Positions 43,383-52,756 of a DNA stretch of 64,000 bases are shown here, one piece after another. Below the pieces are notes generated by a model that was given only the letters and a program-made list of their open reading frames with translations, was not told where the DNA came from and made no database searches. The position numbers and the translations under genes are program-made. Positions within the stretch are counted from its first letter, which is position 1. Each line of letters begins with the position of its first letter. This DNA comes from an uncultured Streptococcus sp. GTDB taxonomy: Bacteria; Bacillota; Bacilli; Lactobacillales; Streptococcaceae. Where the stretch lies: positions 62,001 to 126,000 of the forward strand of contig NZ_CAJPNR010000001.1 in NCBI RefSeq assembly GCF_905372115.1, given 5' to 3'.

Positions 43383-44165
43383 ATGCTGGAAATGAAAGAT
43401 CTGCTGGTGCAGTCAGCAGATAAAGTCATTCTCGATCGGGTCTCCCTCTCTCTTGCTGAGGGGGAGTCCCTTTCGATTGTGGGCGAGAGTGGCAGTGGCA
43501 AGTCTACCCTGCTCAAGATGCTGCTAGGTCTCCCTCTTAGGGGGCTGACAGTAACAGAGGGCAGTATTACCTTTGAGGGGCAGGAAATTCAGCCCCAGGA
43601 CCACCGCATTTATCTGCCTTTTGTTGGCCGAGAAGTGGCCTGGATTAGCCAGCATGCCAGTCTCAGCTTTAATAACCGCCGTAAGATCAAAAAGCATTAT
43701 CAGGACTTGGTGAAGAATCAGGGCCAGCAAGCATCAAATCTCCGTCCCTTGGAGGAATGTCTAGAGATGGTGGGACTGCTGCCTGAAAAAGTCGTCAATA
43801 AGTATCCTTTCGAGCTCAGTGGCGGTATGATGCAGCTAGTCGGTGTGGCGCTAGCTCTAGCTAGCAGACCCAAACTATTGCTGGCTGATGAGCCGACCAG
43901 CGCTCTGGATGTCCTGTCGAAAATGAAGCTGCTTGATCTCTTGAGCCAGCTTCATCAAGAGGAAAACATGGCCATTCTCTTTGTCACACATGATATCAGC
44001 GTAGCTGAGCATCTAGCGCAAAAAGTAGTTGTCATGAAGGAAGGACAGATTGTCGAAAGCGGTCCAGCCCATCAAGTTCTCCGCCATCCTGAGCAGGCCT
44101 ATACCCAGAAATTGCTGAAGGCTGTGCCTAAGCTGGCAGAGTTTAGAGAAGGGGAGCAGCTATGA
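43383..44165 (+). CDS. ABC importer ATPase (DppD/NikD-like)
   Basis: 260 residues: Walker A GESGSGKST, signature LSGGMMQ, Walker B LLADEPTSALD and H-loop FVTHD. The DppD-type signature (SGGMxQ) identifies it as one of the paired ATPases of the peptide/nickel family. Three bases after the binding protein and overlapping the partner ATPase by 4 bases. Confidence 0.9.
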   Translation: MLEMKDLLVQSADKVILDRVSLSLAEGESLSIVGESGSGKSTLLKMLLGLPLRGLTVTEGSITFEGQEIQPQDHRIYLPFVGREVAWISQHASLSFNNRRKIKKHYQDLVKNQGQQASNLRPLEECLEMVGLLPEKVVNKYPFELSGGMMQLVGVALALASRPKLLLADEPTSALDVLSKMKLLDLLSQLHQEENMAILFVTHDISVAEHLAQKVVVMKEGQIVESGPAHQVLRHPEQAYTQKLLKAVPKLAEFREGEQL

Positions 44166-44932
44166 ATCAAGTATTAGTTGGTCAGCAGCTGACTTACGAG
44201 TATGATCAGATAGGCGAGCGGAGAATCGGTGTCTTTGATATTGATATTCGCTTGGGAAAGGGACAGGCTTTGGGTCTGGTCGGTGAATCAGGCTCTGGAA
44301 AAAGTACTATTGCCAAGCTCATCTGCCGCTTTTTAAAGCCGGACCAAGGGGAGCTGACTCTACTGGGCCAGCCAGTCTCTGCCTACAAGGATAGGGACTA
44401 CTATGCTCGGGTCCAGTACATCGCCCAGCAGCCCCAGTCGACCTTTCATCCCAAGCGCAGCATTCAGCAGAGCCTAGAAGAGGTCTGTCGAAACTTCTCT
44501 CTCTATCAGCAGCAGTCAGATAGAAAGCAGGCCATCCATGACTTGCTGAGATCGGTCGGTCTGACATCTGAGCTTGCCCAGCGGCTTCCGCATCAGCTGA
44601 GCGGAGGAGAATGTCAGCGGGCAGCTATTGCCCGTGCCCTGCTGATTAATCCCGATGTACTTATCTGCGATGAAATCACCAGTGCTCTGGATGTGACCGT
44701 TCAGTATGAAGTCATGCAGCTGCTGGCAGATATCAAGGAGCGCTCGCAGACCTCCTTTCTCTTCATCTCTCATGACATCGCTCTGGTCAGCAATTTTGCG
44801 GAAGATTTGGTCGTCCTCAAGGACGGAATCGTGCAAGAAAAGGGCAGCATGCGAGAGGTCGTCTCTGCTCCTAAGAGTGACTATACCAAGCTCTTGCTCA
44901 GTCAGTACAGGGAGGATAAAGATGAGGATTAA
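44162..44932 (+). CDS. ABC importer ATPase (DppF/NikE-like)
   Basis: 256 residues: Walker A GESGSGKST, signature LSGGECQRAAIARAL, Walker B LICDEITSALD and H-loop FISHD. It pairs with the preceding ATPase. Its 3' end overlaps the deacylase gene by 11 bases. Confidence 0.9.
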   Translation: MNQVLVGQQLTYEYDQIGERRIGVFDIDIRLGKGQALGLVGESGSGKSTIAKLICRFLKPDQGELTLLGQPVSAYKDRDYYARVQYIAQQPQSTFHPKRSIQQSLEEVCRNFSLYQQQSDRKQAIHDLLRSVGLTSELAQRLPHQLSGGECQRAAIARALLINPDVLICDEITSALDVTVQYEVMQLLADIKERSQTSFLFISHDIALVSNFAEDLVVLKDGIVQEKGSMREVVSAPKSDYTKLLLSQYREDKDED

Positions 44933-45905
44933 GCAAGAACTAGACTCTATGGCTCCATGCAGCAGCTATCAAGGAAGTCTGCCTATCACGGATGAGCTGG
45001 CTATCCAGTACACTCTGCTTAAAGGACAGGCTACCCAGCCCTTGCTGACCATCAGTGCTGCAGTCCATGGCTGCGAGTATGTCGGAGTTAAGGCGCTGAT
45101 GGATTTGGCGCATGAGTGGGACTTTAACTTTCAGGGCTCTGTCCTCCTCCTGCATGCAGTCAATGTCAGTGGCTTCTGGGCTCGGGAGACGACGCTTGTA
45201 CCTGAGGACGGTCTCAATCTGAACAGGATCTTTCAGGACCAAGGGCCAGTTTCCAGCCTCAGCTATCAGATTCGGTCTGTGATTGAGAGCCAGGTCTTTA
45301 GTGTCAGTGATTTCCTGATTGACCTGCACAGTGGCAATCGGGAAGAACTGCTGACCCCTCATGGTTACTATTCCCTGCGGGCAAATCCAGAGGTAATGGA
45401 GAAGTCCTATCAGATGCTGCAGGCTTCTGGGACACCGATAATCTACCAATCTCAGGACCGTGGCAATCTTTATCACGCTGCCTCGGTGGACTATGGTTTG
45501 CCTAGCATCCTGCTGGAGCAGGGAGAAAACGGTACCTGTCTGCCAGAGGATGTGCTGGCCATGAAGGAGTCGGTCAAGCAAGTCGCCCGCTATCTTTTTG
45601 AAGGGACTATGCCCTATTATAAGCAGGCGCCACTGATCTTTGACGACAGTTACTATCTGACCTGTCAAAGGTCAGGCTGCTGGATGTGCTTTGTCCGGCC
45701 CAATCAAACAGTACAGGCTGGTCAGGTCATCGGCGAAATCTGTGATATTTATGGCAATATTTTAGAAAAGGTGACTGCCAAGGAAGACGGTCTGGTCCTC
45801 TACCAGAAAGCGACCTTGGTCGTCCACCAAGGCGAAGTGCTGTTGGCTGTAGCTAGCAAGAAGCCTGGAAGCTACCAGACATCTGAAAGGGAGGCGCATG
45901 ATTAA
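44922..45905 (+). CDS. M14-type deacylase (succinylglutamate desuccinylase/aspartoacylase family)
   Basis: 327 residues. Zinc motif AVHGCEYVG (HxxE) near residues 46-50, NLNR, and DLHSGN with the third zinc ligand; an Glu in LLEQGENGT is a likely catalytic residue; the C-terminal beta domain is present. Relatives hydrolyse N-acyl amino acids. ATG 44922 has GGAGG 6 bases upstream; the frame is open far upstream within the ATPase gene but that is overlap only. It sits between ATPase and permease genes of one importer operon, so its substrate is probably what the importer brings in. Confidence 0.82.
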   Translation: MRIKQELDSMAPCSSYQGSLPITDELAIQYTLLKGQATQPLLTISAAVHGCEYVGVKALMDLAHEWDFNFQGSVLLLHAVNVSGFWARETTLVPEDGLNLNRIFQDQGPVSSLSYQIRSVIESQVFSVSDFLIDLHSGNREELLTPHGYYSLRANPEVMEKSYQMLQASGTPIIYQSQDRGNLYHAASVDYGLPSILLEQGENGTCLPEDVLAMKESVKQVARYLFEGTMPYYKQAPLIFDDSYYLTCQRSGCWMCFVRPNQTVQAGQVIGEICDIYGNILEKVTAKEDGLVLYQKATLVVHQGEVLLAVASKKPGSYQTSEREAHD

Positions 45906-46893
45906 ATTTATTATCAAAACGATTCTGCAATTCGTCCTCATCCTGCTCTGCGTCAGCTTTATCTCCTTTTTGCTGGTTTATCTAGCACCGGGAGATCCGG
46001 CTGAGAGCATCCTCAACGCTCAGGGTATTCCTTATACCAAGGAACTGTTGGAAATCAAACGAGCAGAGATGGGCCTGAATGGCAGCTTTATGGAGCAATA
46101 TCTGGCCTGGCTGGGCAGGATTGTCCATGGTGACTTTGGTGTGACCTATAATTCAGGAGCTTCGGTCTGGGAGCAGCTGGTTTTCTATTTTCCCAATACA
46201 GTCTACCTAGCTTTTTATACCCTGCTAGCAACTCTGGGAATTTCCTTGCCGACAGCTCTCTACACATCCTACCATGCTGGAAAGCCTATCGACCGCTTCC
46301 TGATGGCAGGTCTGGCCTTCCTGAATGCCATTCCTAGCTTTGTTATGGGAATTATCCTGATTCTGATTTTTTCCGTTCAGTTGCATTGGTTTCCCATTCA
46401 GGCAACGGCCAATGAGCTGGGCTTGGTCTTGCCAGTCATAACACTGGCCATGATCATGTCTACTCGCTACATCCCGCAGCTGCGGACCGCTTTGATAGAA
46501 GTCCTGTATTCGCCAGAAGTGGAAGGTGCACGGGGACGAGGAATTCGAGAGGGACAGATCCTGCTGCATGACGTGCTTTACAATGTTCTGCCCTTTCTTC
46601 TGACCTTGGTCAGCCTCTCGCTGGGCTCTCTCTTGGGCGGGGTGGCTATTATCGAGCACCTCTTTTCCTGGCCGGGCATCGGTAAGATGCTGATTGGAGT
46701 AGTTGCCAAGCGGGATTATCCCCTTGTTCAGGGGGCGGTCCTCTTTATCACAGCTGGGGTCTTGACTGTAAATCTAGTCTTTCAGCTGCTCATGGTTTGG
46801 CTCAATCCTCGCGTCCGACTGGCTCAGGAAAATCCCAAACTGCTGCCGCGCATGAAAAGACTAAAAACGAGCAAAGGGGGTTCGTATGGATAA
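45898..46893 (+). CDS. ABC importer permease (DppB/NikB-like)
   Basis: 331 residues with six membrane segments. N-terminal LVYLAPGDPAESIL is typical of the DppB/NikB family (LxPGDP), and the coupling loop EGARGRGIREGQILLHDVL is in place near residue 205. Overlaps the deacylase by 8 and the next permease by 8 bases. Confidence 0.9.
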   Translation: MIKFIIKTILQFVLILLCVSFISFLLVYLAPGDPAESILNAQGIPYTKELLEIKRAEMGLNGSFMEQYLAWLGRIVHGDFGVTYNSGASVWEQLVFYFPNTVYLAFYTLLATLGISLPTALYTSYHAGKPIDRFLMAGLAFLNAIPSFVMGIILILIFSVQLHWFPIQATANELGLVLPVITLAMIMSTRYIPQLRTALIEVLYSPEVEGARGRGIREGQILLHDVLYNVLPFLLTLVSLSLGSLLGGVAIIEHLFSWPGIGKMLIGVVAKRDYPLVQGAVLFITAGVLTVNLVFQLLMVWLNPRVRLAQENPKLLPRMKRLKTSKGGSYG

Positions 46894-47695
46894 GAAAATC
46901 AGTCGAAAACTCCTGGTCTTGGGCGGCCTTATCATCCTGGCCTTGGTCCTTTCCTCCTTGGCTCCTCGTCTCTTGGGTGACAGTTTGACTAAGGTTAATC
47001 TGGGTCAAGCCTTGCAAGGACCGAGCAGCAGTGAGTGGTTCGGAACAGACGCTCTAGGTCGGTCTGTCTTTGCGCGTGCCGTGAGCGGGGGTGCGGAAAC
47101 AGTTCTGCCTGCCCTGATGATTCTGATACTGATTGCGGCGGTGGGCTCCTTTATCGGGGTGACCAGTGCTTTCATCGGCGGGAAATTCGACCAGTTCATC
47201 TTGCTGGTAATCACGGCCTTTCAGTCTTTTCCATCTATCATTTTGGTCATTGCCATCGTCAGTATCTTGGGCATCGGTCTCCAGCAGACCCTCATCGCTA
47301 TCTGCCTGACGGCCTGGACCAAGTACGCCTACCTGATGCGCTCCATGACCTTGCAGCTGAAAAATGAACCTTATATCCAGTCCTCGAAAATGTATGGCAA
47401 TAGTTTTTGGACTACCCTGAAAAACTATTATTTCCCTAGTCTGTTTCCGCAGATTCTGACGACCATGAGCTTTGACATCAGCACCATTATCATGGAAATC
47501 GCGGGTCTCAGCTTTGTCGGACTGGGCGCTCAGGCACCATCGCCAGAGTGGGGAGCCATGATTAATGACGGCCGGATTTACATTCAGGAAGCCCCTTGGA
47601 TTGTGGTCTTTCCTTGTATATTGCTGATTCTGACCATTCTCCTCTTTACCAAGTTCGGAGACGCTCTGAACAGCAAGTACAATCGCATGAGTTGA
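46886..47695 (+). CDS. ABC importer permease (DppC/NikC-like)
   Basis: 269 residues, six membrane segments. Motifs FGTDALGRSVFARAV and SFVGLGAQAPSPEWGAMI are characteristic of DppC/NikC permeases. Last gene of the first importer. The following 94 bases hold no clear promoter or terminator. Confidence 0.9.
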   Translation: MDKKISRKLLVLGGLIILALVLSSLAPRLLGDSLTKVNLGQALQGPSSSEWFGTDALGRSVFARAVSGGAETVLPALMILILIAAVGSFIGVTSAFIGGKFDQFILLVITAFQSFPSIILVIAIVSILGIGLQQTLIAICLTAWTKYAYLMRSMTLQLKNEPYIQSSKMYGNSFWTTLKNYYFPSLFPQILTTMSFDISTIIMEIAGLSFVGLGAQAPSPEWGAMINDGRIYIQEAPWIVVFPCILLILTILLFTKFGDALNSKYNRMS

Positions 47696-47789
47696 ACATC
47701 AAAAAATCAACAGCTAAAAAAACTGCAGCCTCTATCTCTTGGGACTGCAATCATAAAAAATATGAATACAAGAAAGTGATTCAATAAAA

Positions 47790-49397
47790 ATGAGAAAAAA
47801 ACTATTTTTATTAGTTGTCCTCTTGCTGCCTTTATTCTTGGTAGCCTGCCAGCAAAATTCAAACTCTTCCCAAAAGGTCGATGAGAAAGACAAACTCACC
47901 ATGGTTTGGGGCGAAGACTTTGGGGATGTCAATCCTCACCGCTACAATCCAGACCAATTTGTCATTCAGGATATGGTCTATGAAGGCCTGGTCCGCTACG
48001 GTGACAATGGTAAAATCGAGCCAGCCTTGGCTGAAAGCTGGGATATCAGCGAAGATGGTAAAACCTATACCTTCAAGCTGAGAAAGGCAAAATTCTCAGA
48101 CGACTCTGACTTTAATGCAGAGAATGTCAAACGCAATTTCGATACCGTCTTTTCAGAAGAAAATAAGAAAAACCACACTTGGTTTGACTTTACTAACCAA
48201 TTGGAAAGCTACCGAGTTGTCGATGAGCATACCTTTGAGATTAAACTCAAACAAGCTTACAGTGCGACTCTCTATGATTTATCCATGATTCGTCCAATCC
48301 GCTTCGTAGCTGATGCTGCTTTCCCTGATGGAGACGACACAACTAAGGACAACCTCAAAAAGCCAATCGGAACAGGTCAATGGGTTGTCAAAGACAAGAA
48401 GGCAAATGAGTACATCACCTTTGCCCGTAATGAAAATTACTGGGGTGAAAAGCCTAAATTGAAAGAAGTAACGGTCAAGATTATTCCAGATCCACAAACC
48501 CGTGCTCTTGAGTTTGAGTCTGGCAATGTTGACTTGATCTATGGAAATGGCGTTATCGGTCTGGATAACTTTGCCAAGTATGCCAAGGATGACAAGTACA
48601 CGACAGACGTATCTCAGCCAATGTCCAGCCGCCTCATGCTCTTGAATGCCAAGCAAGAAATCTTCAAAGACAAGTCTGTCCGTCAGGCTATGAACCATGC
48701 GGTTGATAAGAAGTCTATCGCGAAAGACATTTTCCGAGGAACAGAAACACCAGCTGATACTATCTTCTCTAAGTCTACCCCTCACTCTGACGCCAATCTG
48801 ACTCCCTATGAATACGATATCGAGCTGGCTGAAAAGATGCTGGATCAAGCAGGCTGGAAGAAAGGCTCTGACGGTATCCGCGAAAAAGACGGCAAGAAAT
48901 TGAGCCTAAATGTTCCTTATATCTCATCTAAGGCGACAGACAAGGACTTGGTTGAGTACTTCCAAGGCGAATGGAAGAAAATCGGAATTGATGTTCAGCT
49001 CAAAGCGATGGAAGAAGATGACTATTGGGAAAATATTAAGACTGGCGACTTTGATTTGATGCTGACCTTCTCTTGGGGAGCACCTTGGGATCCACATGCT
49101 TGGATGACTGCTCTAACTTCACCAGCAGACCATGGCCACCCAGAAAATGTTTCCCTAGAAGCTCTGCCATCTAAGTCAGAAATGGACAGCATTATCAAGG
49201 CGACTCTGGTTGAGCCAGACGAAGTAAAAGTTGATGAAGGCTATAAGAAAGTTCTCACTATGCTCCATGATGAAGCTATCTATATCCCAATCACTTACCA
49301 ATCCGTTGTCTCTGTCTATCGCAAGGGAGAACTCGATGGCATGCGCTTTGCTCCAGAAGAAAATGCCTTCCCACTGCGCTACATTGAGAAAAAATAA
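47790..49397 (+). CDS. nikA: Nickel-type ABC importer substrate-binding lipoprotein
   Basis: 535 residues. Lipobox LFLVAC with Cys20. Family 5 binding protein closely resembling NikA: the start TMVWGEDFGDVNPHRYNPDQ, GLVRYGDNGKIEPALAESW and the aromatic SWGAPWDPHAWM segment are NikA-like (nickel or a nickel chelate). Begins a second importer operon of NikA-NikB-NikC-NikD-NikE order. Cobalt as the actual metal is possible given the surroundings. Confidence 0.87.
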   Translation: MRKKLFLLVVLLLPLFLVACQQNSNSSQKVDEKDKLTMVWGEDFGDVNPHRYNPDQFVIQDMVYEGLVRYGDNGKIEPALAESWDISEDGKTYTFKLRKAKFSDDSDFNAENVKRNFDTVFSEENKKNHTWFDFTNQLESYRVVDEHTFEIKLKQAYSATLYDLSMIRPIRFVADAAFPDGDDTTKDNLKKPIGTGQWVVKDKKANEYITFARNENYWGEKPKLKEVTVKIIPDPQTRALEFESGNVDLIYGNGVIGLDNFAKYAKDDKYTTDVSQPMSSRLMLLNAKQEIFKDKSVRQAMNHAVDKKSIAKDIFRGTETPADTIFSKSTPHSDANLTPYEYDIELAEKMLDQAGWKKGSDGIREKDGKKLSLNVPYISSKATDKDLVEYFQGEWKKIGIDVQLKAMEEDDYWENIKTGDFDLMLTFSWGAPWDPHAWMTALTSPADHGHPENVSLEALPSKSEMDSIIKATLVEPDEVKVDEGYKKVLTMLHDEAIYIPITYQSVVSVYRKGELDGMRFAPEENAFPLRYIEKK

Positions 49398-49432
49398 AAG
49401 CTAACTTCATACATACAAATTTGCATATAAAG

Positions 49433-49480
49433 GGAGTGGTGCTGCTAAGTGAAAAGCTTAGCAGCCGCCCCTTTTCTTTT
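49433..49480 (+). terminator. Attenuator between nikA and nikB
   Basis: GCTGCTAAG (49441-49449) pairs with CTTAGCAGC (49457-49465), extended outward by G-C pairs, followed by CCTTTTCTTTT. Placed after the binding-protein gene, it probably lowers permease and ATPase expression relative to the binding protein. Confidence 0.7.
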
Positions 49481-49487
49481 AAGGACT

Positions 49488-50429
49488 ATGAAAAAAGATT
49501 TATTTAAAAAAATAGTTTCTTTCCTAGCTGCCCTATTGATGATATCAGTATTGACCTTTCTCTTGGCCAAGCTATCCTCAGCTGATCAAGCAGAAAATTA
49601 TCTAAGGGTATCTAAGATTCAAGTGACTCCTCAATCCTTGGAAAAAGCCAGAGAATATCTGGGCCTCAATCAACCTTGGCCCCAGCAGTATCTAGGTTGG
49701 CTGACTAAGGCTCTTCAAGGAGATTTTGGAACGTCTTATCTATTAAAGGTTCCTGTCCTGCCCTTGGTGTTGGAACGTTTCCAGTCGACTCTTTCTCTGG
49801 GCTTGACATCCTTTGCGCTCATTTTGCTTACATCCATTCCTTTGGGAATTTTTAGTGCAGTCTACAAGGGTTCTCTCTTTGATAAGGTCACTCGCTTTCT
49901 ATCCTTTTCCAGCGTTTCCATGCCCAGCTTTTGGTTAGGCTACATGCTGATTGTAGTTTTTGCTGTTCAGCTCAGATGGTTGCCAGTTTCGGGCAAGCAG
50001 GACCTTAGCAGCTTGATTCTTCCTAGTCTGACTCTTAGTATGTCATTGATTGGCCAATATACCGCTTTGATCCGCAAGGCTGTGCTGGAACAGATGAACA
50101 GTGTCCATGTTGAAAATGCTCTCCTGCGCGGAGTCAGCAAGTTCTTCCTGGTCAAGAACCATCTCTTGAGAAATTCCCTGCCAGCCATTGCGACAGGCCT
50201 GAGCCTGACCTTGGTCTATCTCCTGACAGGCTCCTTGATTGTCGAGGAAGTCTTCTCTTGGAACGGTGTCGGCTCTCTCTTTGTAGATGCGCTGCAGTCT
50301 GTGGACCTTCCCATCATCCAGTGCTGTATGCTTTTATTTGGCCTATTATTCTTGGGAAATAATATTCTAACCCAGCAGCTGCCGCTCTGGATAGACCCTA
50401 GAGTCAGAAAAAGGAGGAGCAATGTCTAA
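49488..50429 (+). CDS. nikB: Nickel-type ABC importer permease NikB
   Basis: 313 residues, six membrane segments, with the family's coupling-loop region near residue 200 and the conserved EVFSWNGVGSLFVDAL at the C-terminal side. The frame is open 39 bases further upstream, but that start would lie inside the attenuator hairpin; ATG 49488 after AAGGA is preferred though the spacing is short. Overlaps nikC by 8 bases. Confidence 0.87.
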   Translation: MKKDLFKKIVSFLAALLMISVLTFLLAKLSSADQAENYLRVSKIQVTPQSLEKAREYLGLNQPWPQQYLGWLTKALQGDFGTSYLLKVPVLPLVLERFQSTLSLGLTSFALILLTSIPLGIFSAVYKGSLFDKVTRFLSFSSVSMPSFWLGYMLIVVFAVQLRWLPVSGKQDLSSLILPSLTLSMSLIGQYTALIRKAVLEQMNSVHVENALLRGVSKFFLVKNHLLRNSLPAIATGLSLTLVYLLTGSLIVEEVFSWNGVGSLFVDALQSVDLPIIQCCMLLFGLLFLGNNILTQQLPLWIDPRVRKRRSNV

Positions 50430-51228
50430 ACGATTTATTTTTTCAAGTGTCATTTTGCTGGCCTTCTTCATCTGTGCTCTCTTTGCTCCCTATCTATCCT
50501 CTTTTGATCCCCAGCATGTAGAAATCTCAAACAAACTAATGGCTCCTGACGCTGTTCATCTATTGGGAACCGATCAGCTGGGCAGAGATGTCTTGTCTCG
50601 TCTGCTGCACGGGGCTCGTTATTCTCTCTTTTTATCCCTGACCATCAGTCTGCTGGAAGTGGTTATCGGTGTAACAGTTGGCTTGCTGATTGGATGGTAT
50701 CAGGGAAAGGCTGAATCAACCTTCTTATGGTTTGCAAATGTTATTTCTGCCTTTCCTAGCTTTCTGCTATCGCTAGCTACAGTTGGGATATTAGGACAGG
50801 GAATGACCAATATGATTTTAGCCATTGTCATCATAGAGTGGGTTTACTATGCTCGGGTGACGGCCAATCTGGTCAAGAGTGCCAAAGAGGAAGCCTATGT
50901 CATTTCTGCTCAGACCATGGGACTCTCTCAGATTCATATTCTCAAAACTCATATCCTGCCCTTTATCTACAAGCCCATATTGATTATTGTGCTGATGAAT
51001 ATCGGGAATATCATTCTCATGATTTCTGGCTTTTCCTTTCTGGGAATCGGTGTCCAGCCCAACATTACCGAGTGGGGCATGATGCTGCATGATGCTAGAA
51101 GCCATTTTCAAACAGCAACTTGGATGATGCTGGCGCCCGGCCTGGCTATCTTTCTGACGGTGGTCGCCTTTAATCTTTTTGCCGAATGCTTTGAAGAGAA
51201 AGGCTGGAAACAGATATGGAAAAAATAG
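50422..51228 (+). CDS. nikC: Nickel-type ABC importer permease NikC
   Basis: 268 residues with six membrane segments; LLGTDQLGRDVLSRLLHGARYS and FSFLGIGVQPNITEWGMML are the DppC/NikC hallmarks. Overlaps nikB by 8 and nikD by 13 bases. Confidence 0.89.
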   Translation: MSKRFIFSSVILLAFFICALFAPYLSSFDPQHVEISNKLMAPDAVHLLGTDQLGRDVLSRLLHGARYSLFLSLTISLLEVVIGVTVGLLIGWYQGKAESTFLWFANVISAFPSFLLSLATVGILGQGMTNMILAIVIIEWVYYARVTANLVKSAKEEAYVISAQTMGLSQIHILKTHILPFIYKPILIIVLMNIGNIILMISGFSFLGIGVQPNITEWGMMLHDARSHFQTATWMMLAPGLAIFLTVVAFNLFAECFEEKGWKQIWKK

Positions 51229-52007
51229 CAGTAAAGAAACTGACAGCCCAAATCGAGCAAAAGACCATTCTGCAGGACATCAGCTTTGAAGTGGAGGCAG
51301 GGCAGTCTCTGCTCATTATCGGGGAGAGTGGTTCTGGTAAAACCCTCTTAACCAAGATATTGATTGGGCAGCTACCTTCATCTTTAAGCCTGCAAGGAGA
51401 AGTTCACTACGGCACCATGACTTTGGAGCGAAATTCTCTCAAAGCTTGGCAGCAGCTGCGGGGGAGACGAGTGGCCTATATGTCTCAAAATCCGATGGCT
51501 ATGTTCAATCCCTTTCAGACCATTCAAAGTCATTTTTGGGAAACCCTGCGCAGCCATAGCAAGATTTCAAAAAGCGCTTGTCTGACAAAGGCAGTAGCTT
51601 CTATGAAAGAGGTCAGACTGGGAGAGCCGGAAGAGCTTTTGAAGAAATATCCTTTTGAGCTCAGCGGCGGTATGCTGCAGCGGGTCATGCTGGCTATCTT
51701 GCTTTGCATGGAGCCAGAGACCATCATTTTGGACGAGCCTACTTCGGCGCTGGATATCCACAATCGCGAGCAGATTATTCTCATCTTAAAGGAGCAGTTG
51801 GCTAAAGGAAAGACCATTATCACAGTGACTCATGATTATCATTTGGCGCGGGAGCTGGGAGGCAAGATGCTTGTCATGTATCAAGGGGCTATCATGGAGG
51901 AAGGGCCGGTGGCCAAGCTCCTCGAAAGTCCTTCGCAGACTTATAGCCAAGACCTTATCTTAGGAAATCCATACGAACGGTTGGTGAGACAAGATGCTGG
52001 AATGTAG
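51216..52007 (+). CDS. nikD: Nickel-type ABC importer ATPase NikD
   Basis: 263 residues: Walker A GESGSGKTL, signature LSGGMLQRVMLAIL, Walker B IILDEPTSALD, H-loop TVTHD. SGGMLQ marks it as the NikD/DppD-type ATPase. Overlaps nikC by 13 and nikE by 14 bases. Confidence 0.9.
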   Translation: MEKIAVKKLTAQIEQKTILQDISFEVEAGQSLLIIGESGSGKTLLTKILIGQLPSSLSLQGEVHYGTMTLERNSLKAWQQLRGRRVAYMSQNPMAMFNPFQTIQSHFWETLRSHSKISKSACLTKAVASMKEVRLGEPEELLKKYPFELSGGMLQRVMLAILLCMEPETIILDEPTSALDIHNREQIILILKEQLAKGKTIITVTHDYHLARELGGKMLVMYQGAIMEEGPVAKLLESPSQTYSQDLILGNPYERLVRQDAGM

Positions 52008-52704
52008 ACATGTTTTTAAAAAATTCGATGGCAAAATGGTTGTCAAAGACTGTAACTTCTCCGTCCAGAAAGGTGAAATTATCGGTCTGATGGGCGAGAG
52101 CGGCAGTGGTAAGAGTACACTGGCGAAATTGCTGATTGGTCTGGAAAAGCCCAGTCAAGGTCAGGTCTTACTGGATGGCCAGCCCTATTCAGTCAAAAAT
52201 TCTGGCGTGAGAATTCTGCTGGTCTTTCAAGACTCGCTCCATTCGGTCAATCCGCATTTTACAGTCGAGCAGGTCTTGACAGAGGCGCTGCCAAAAGATG
52301 TGGCTAGAGAAGAGATAGAAGCTATTCTAGAAGATGTCGGTCTAGACAAAAGCTATCTAAGTCAGCCGGCGCGCCAGCTCAGTGGTGGTCAGCTCCAGAG
52401 GATTTGTATCGCCCGCGGTCTGCTTTTAAAGCCAGATATTCTCATCTTTGATGAGGCTCTAAGTGGACTGGATCCCATTGTTCAAGGCAGGTTATTGCGC
52501 CTCCTGTATGATTTATGGGAGAAATACCAGCTGACCTATCTTTTCATTTCTCATGACTTTAAGCTGAGCTACGCTCTCTGCCATCGGATTTTGGTCATGG
52601 CAGACGGGGAAATCGTCGACGAGATAAAGGACTTTGAGCTTCCTATCCAGGCTCATCACCCTGTGACAAAAAAATTGATAGGCGACAAAGGACATTTCAG
52701 CTGA
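51994..52704 (+). CDS. nikE: Nickel-type ABC importer ATPase NikE
   Basis: 236 residues: Walker A GESGSGKST, signature LSGGQLQRICIARGL, Walker B LIFDEALSGLD, H-loop FISHD. It pairs with NikD and ends the importer operon. No terminator is evident in the 52 bases that follow, so the flavin reductase-like gene may be co-transcribed. Confidence 0.9.
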   Translation: MLECRHVFKKFDGKMVVKDCNFSVQKGEIIGLMGESGSGKSTLAKLLIGLEKPSQGQVLLDGQPYSVKNSGVRILLVFQDSLHSVNPHFTVEQVLTEALPKDVAREEIEAILEDVGLDKSYLSQPARQLSGGQLQRICIARGLLLKPDILIFDEALSGLDPIVQGRLLRLLYDLWEKYQLTYLFISHDFKLSYALCHRILVMADGEIVDEIKDFELPIQAHHPVTKKLIGDKGHFS

Positions 52705-52756
52705 CGAATATCTTAACTAGCTGATCTATTTTAAAATTAAAAATAAAGGAACATAT

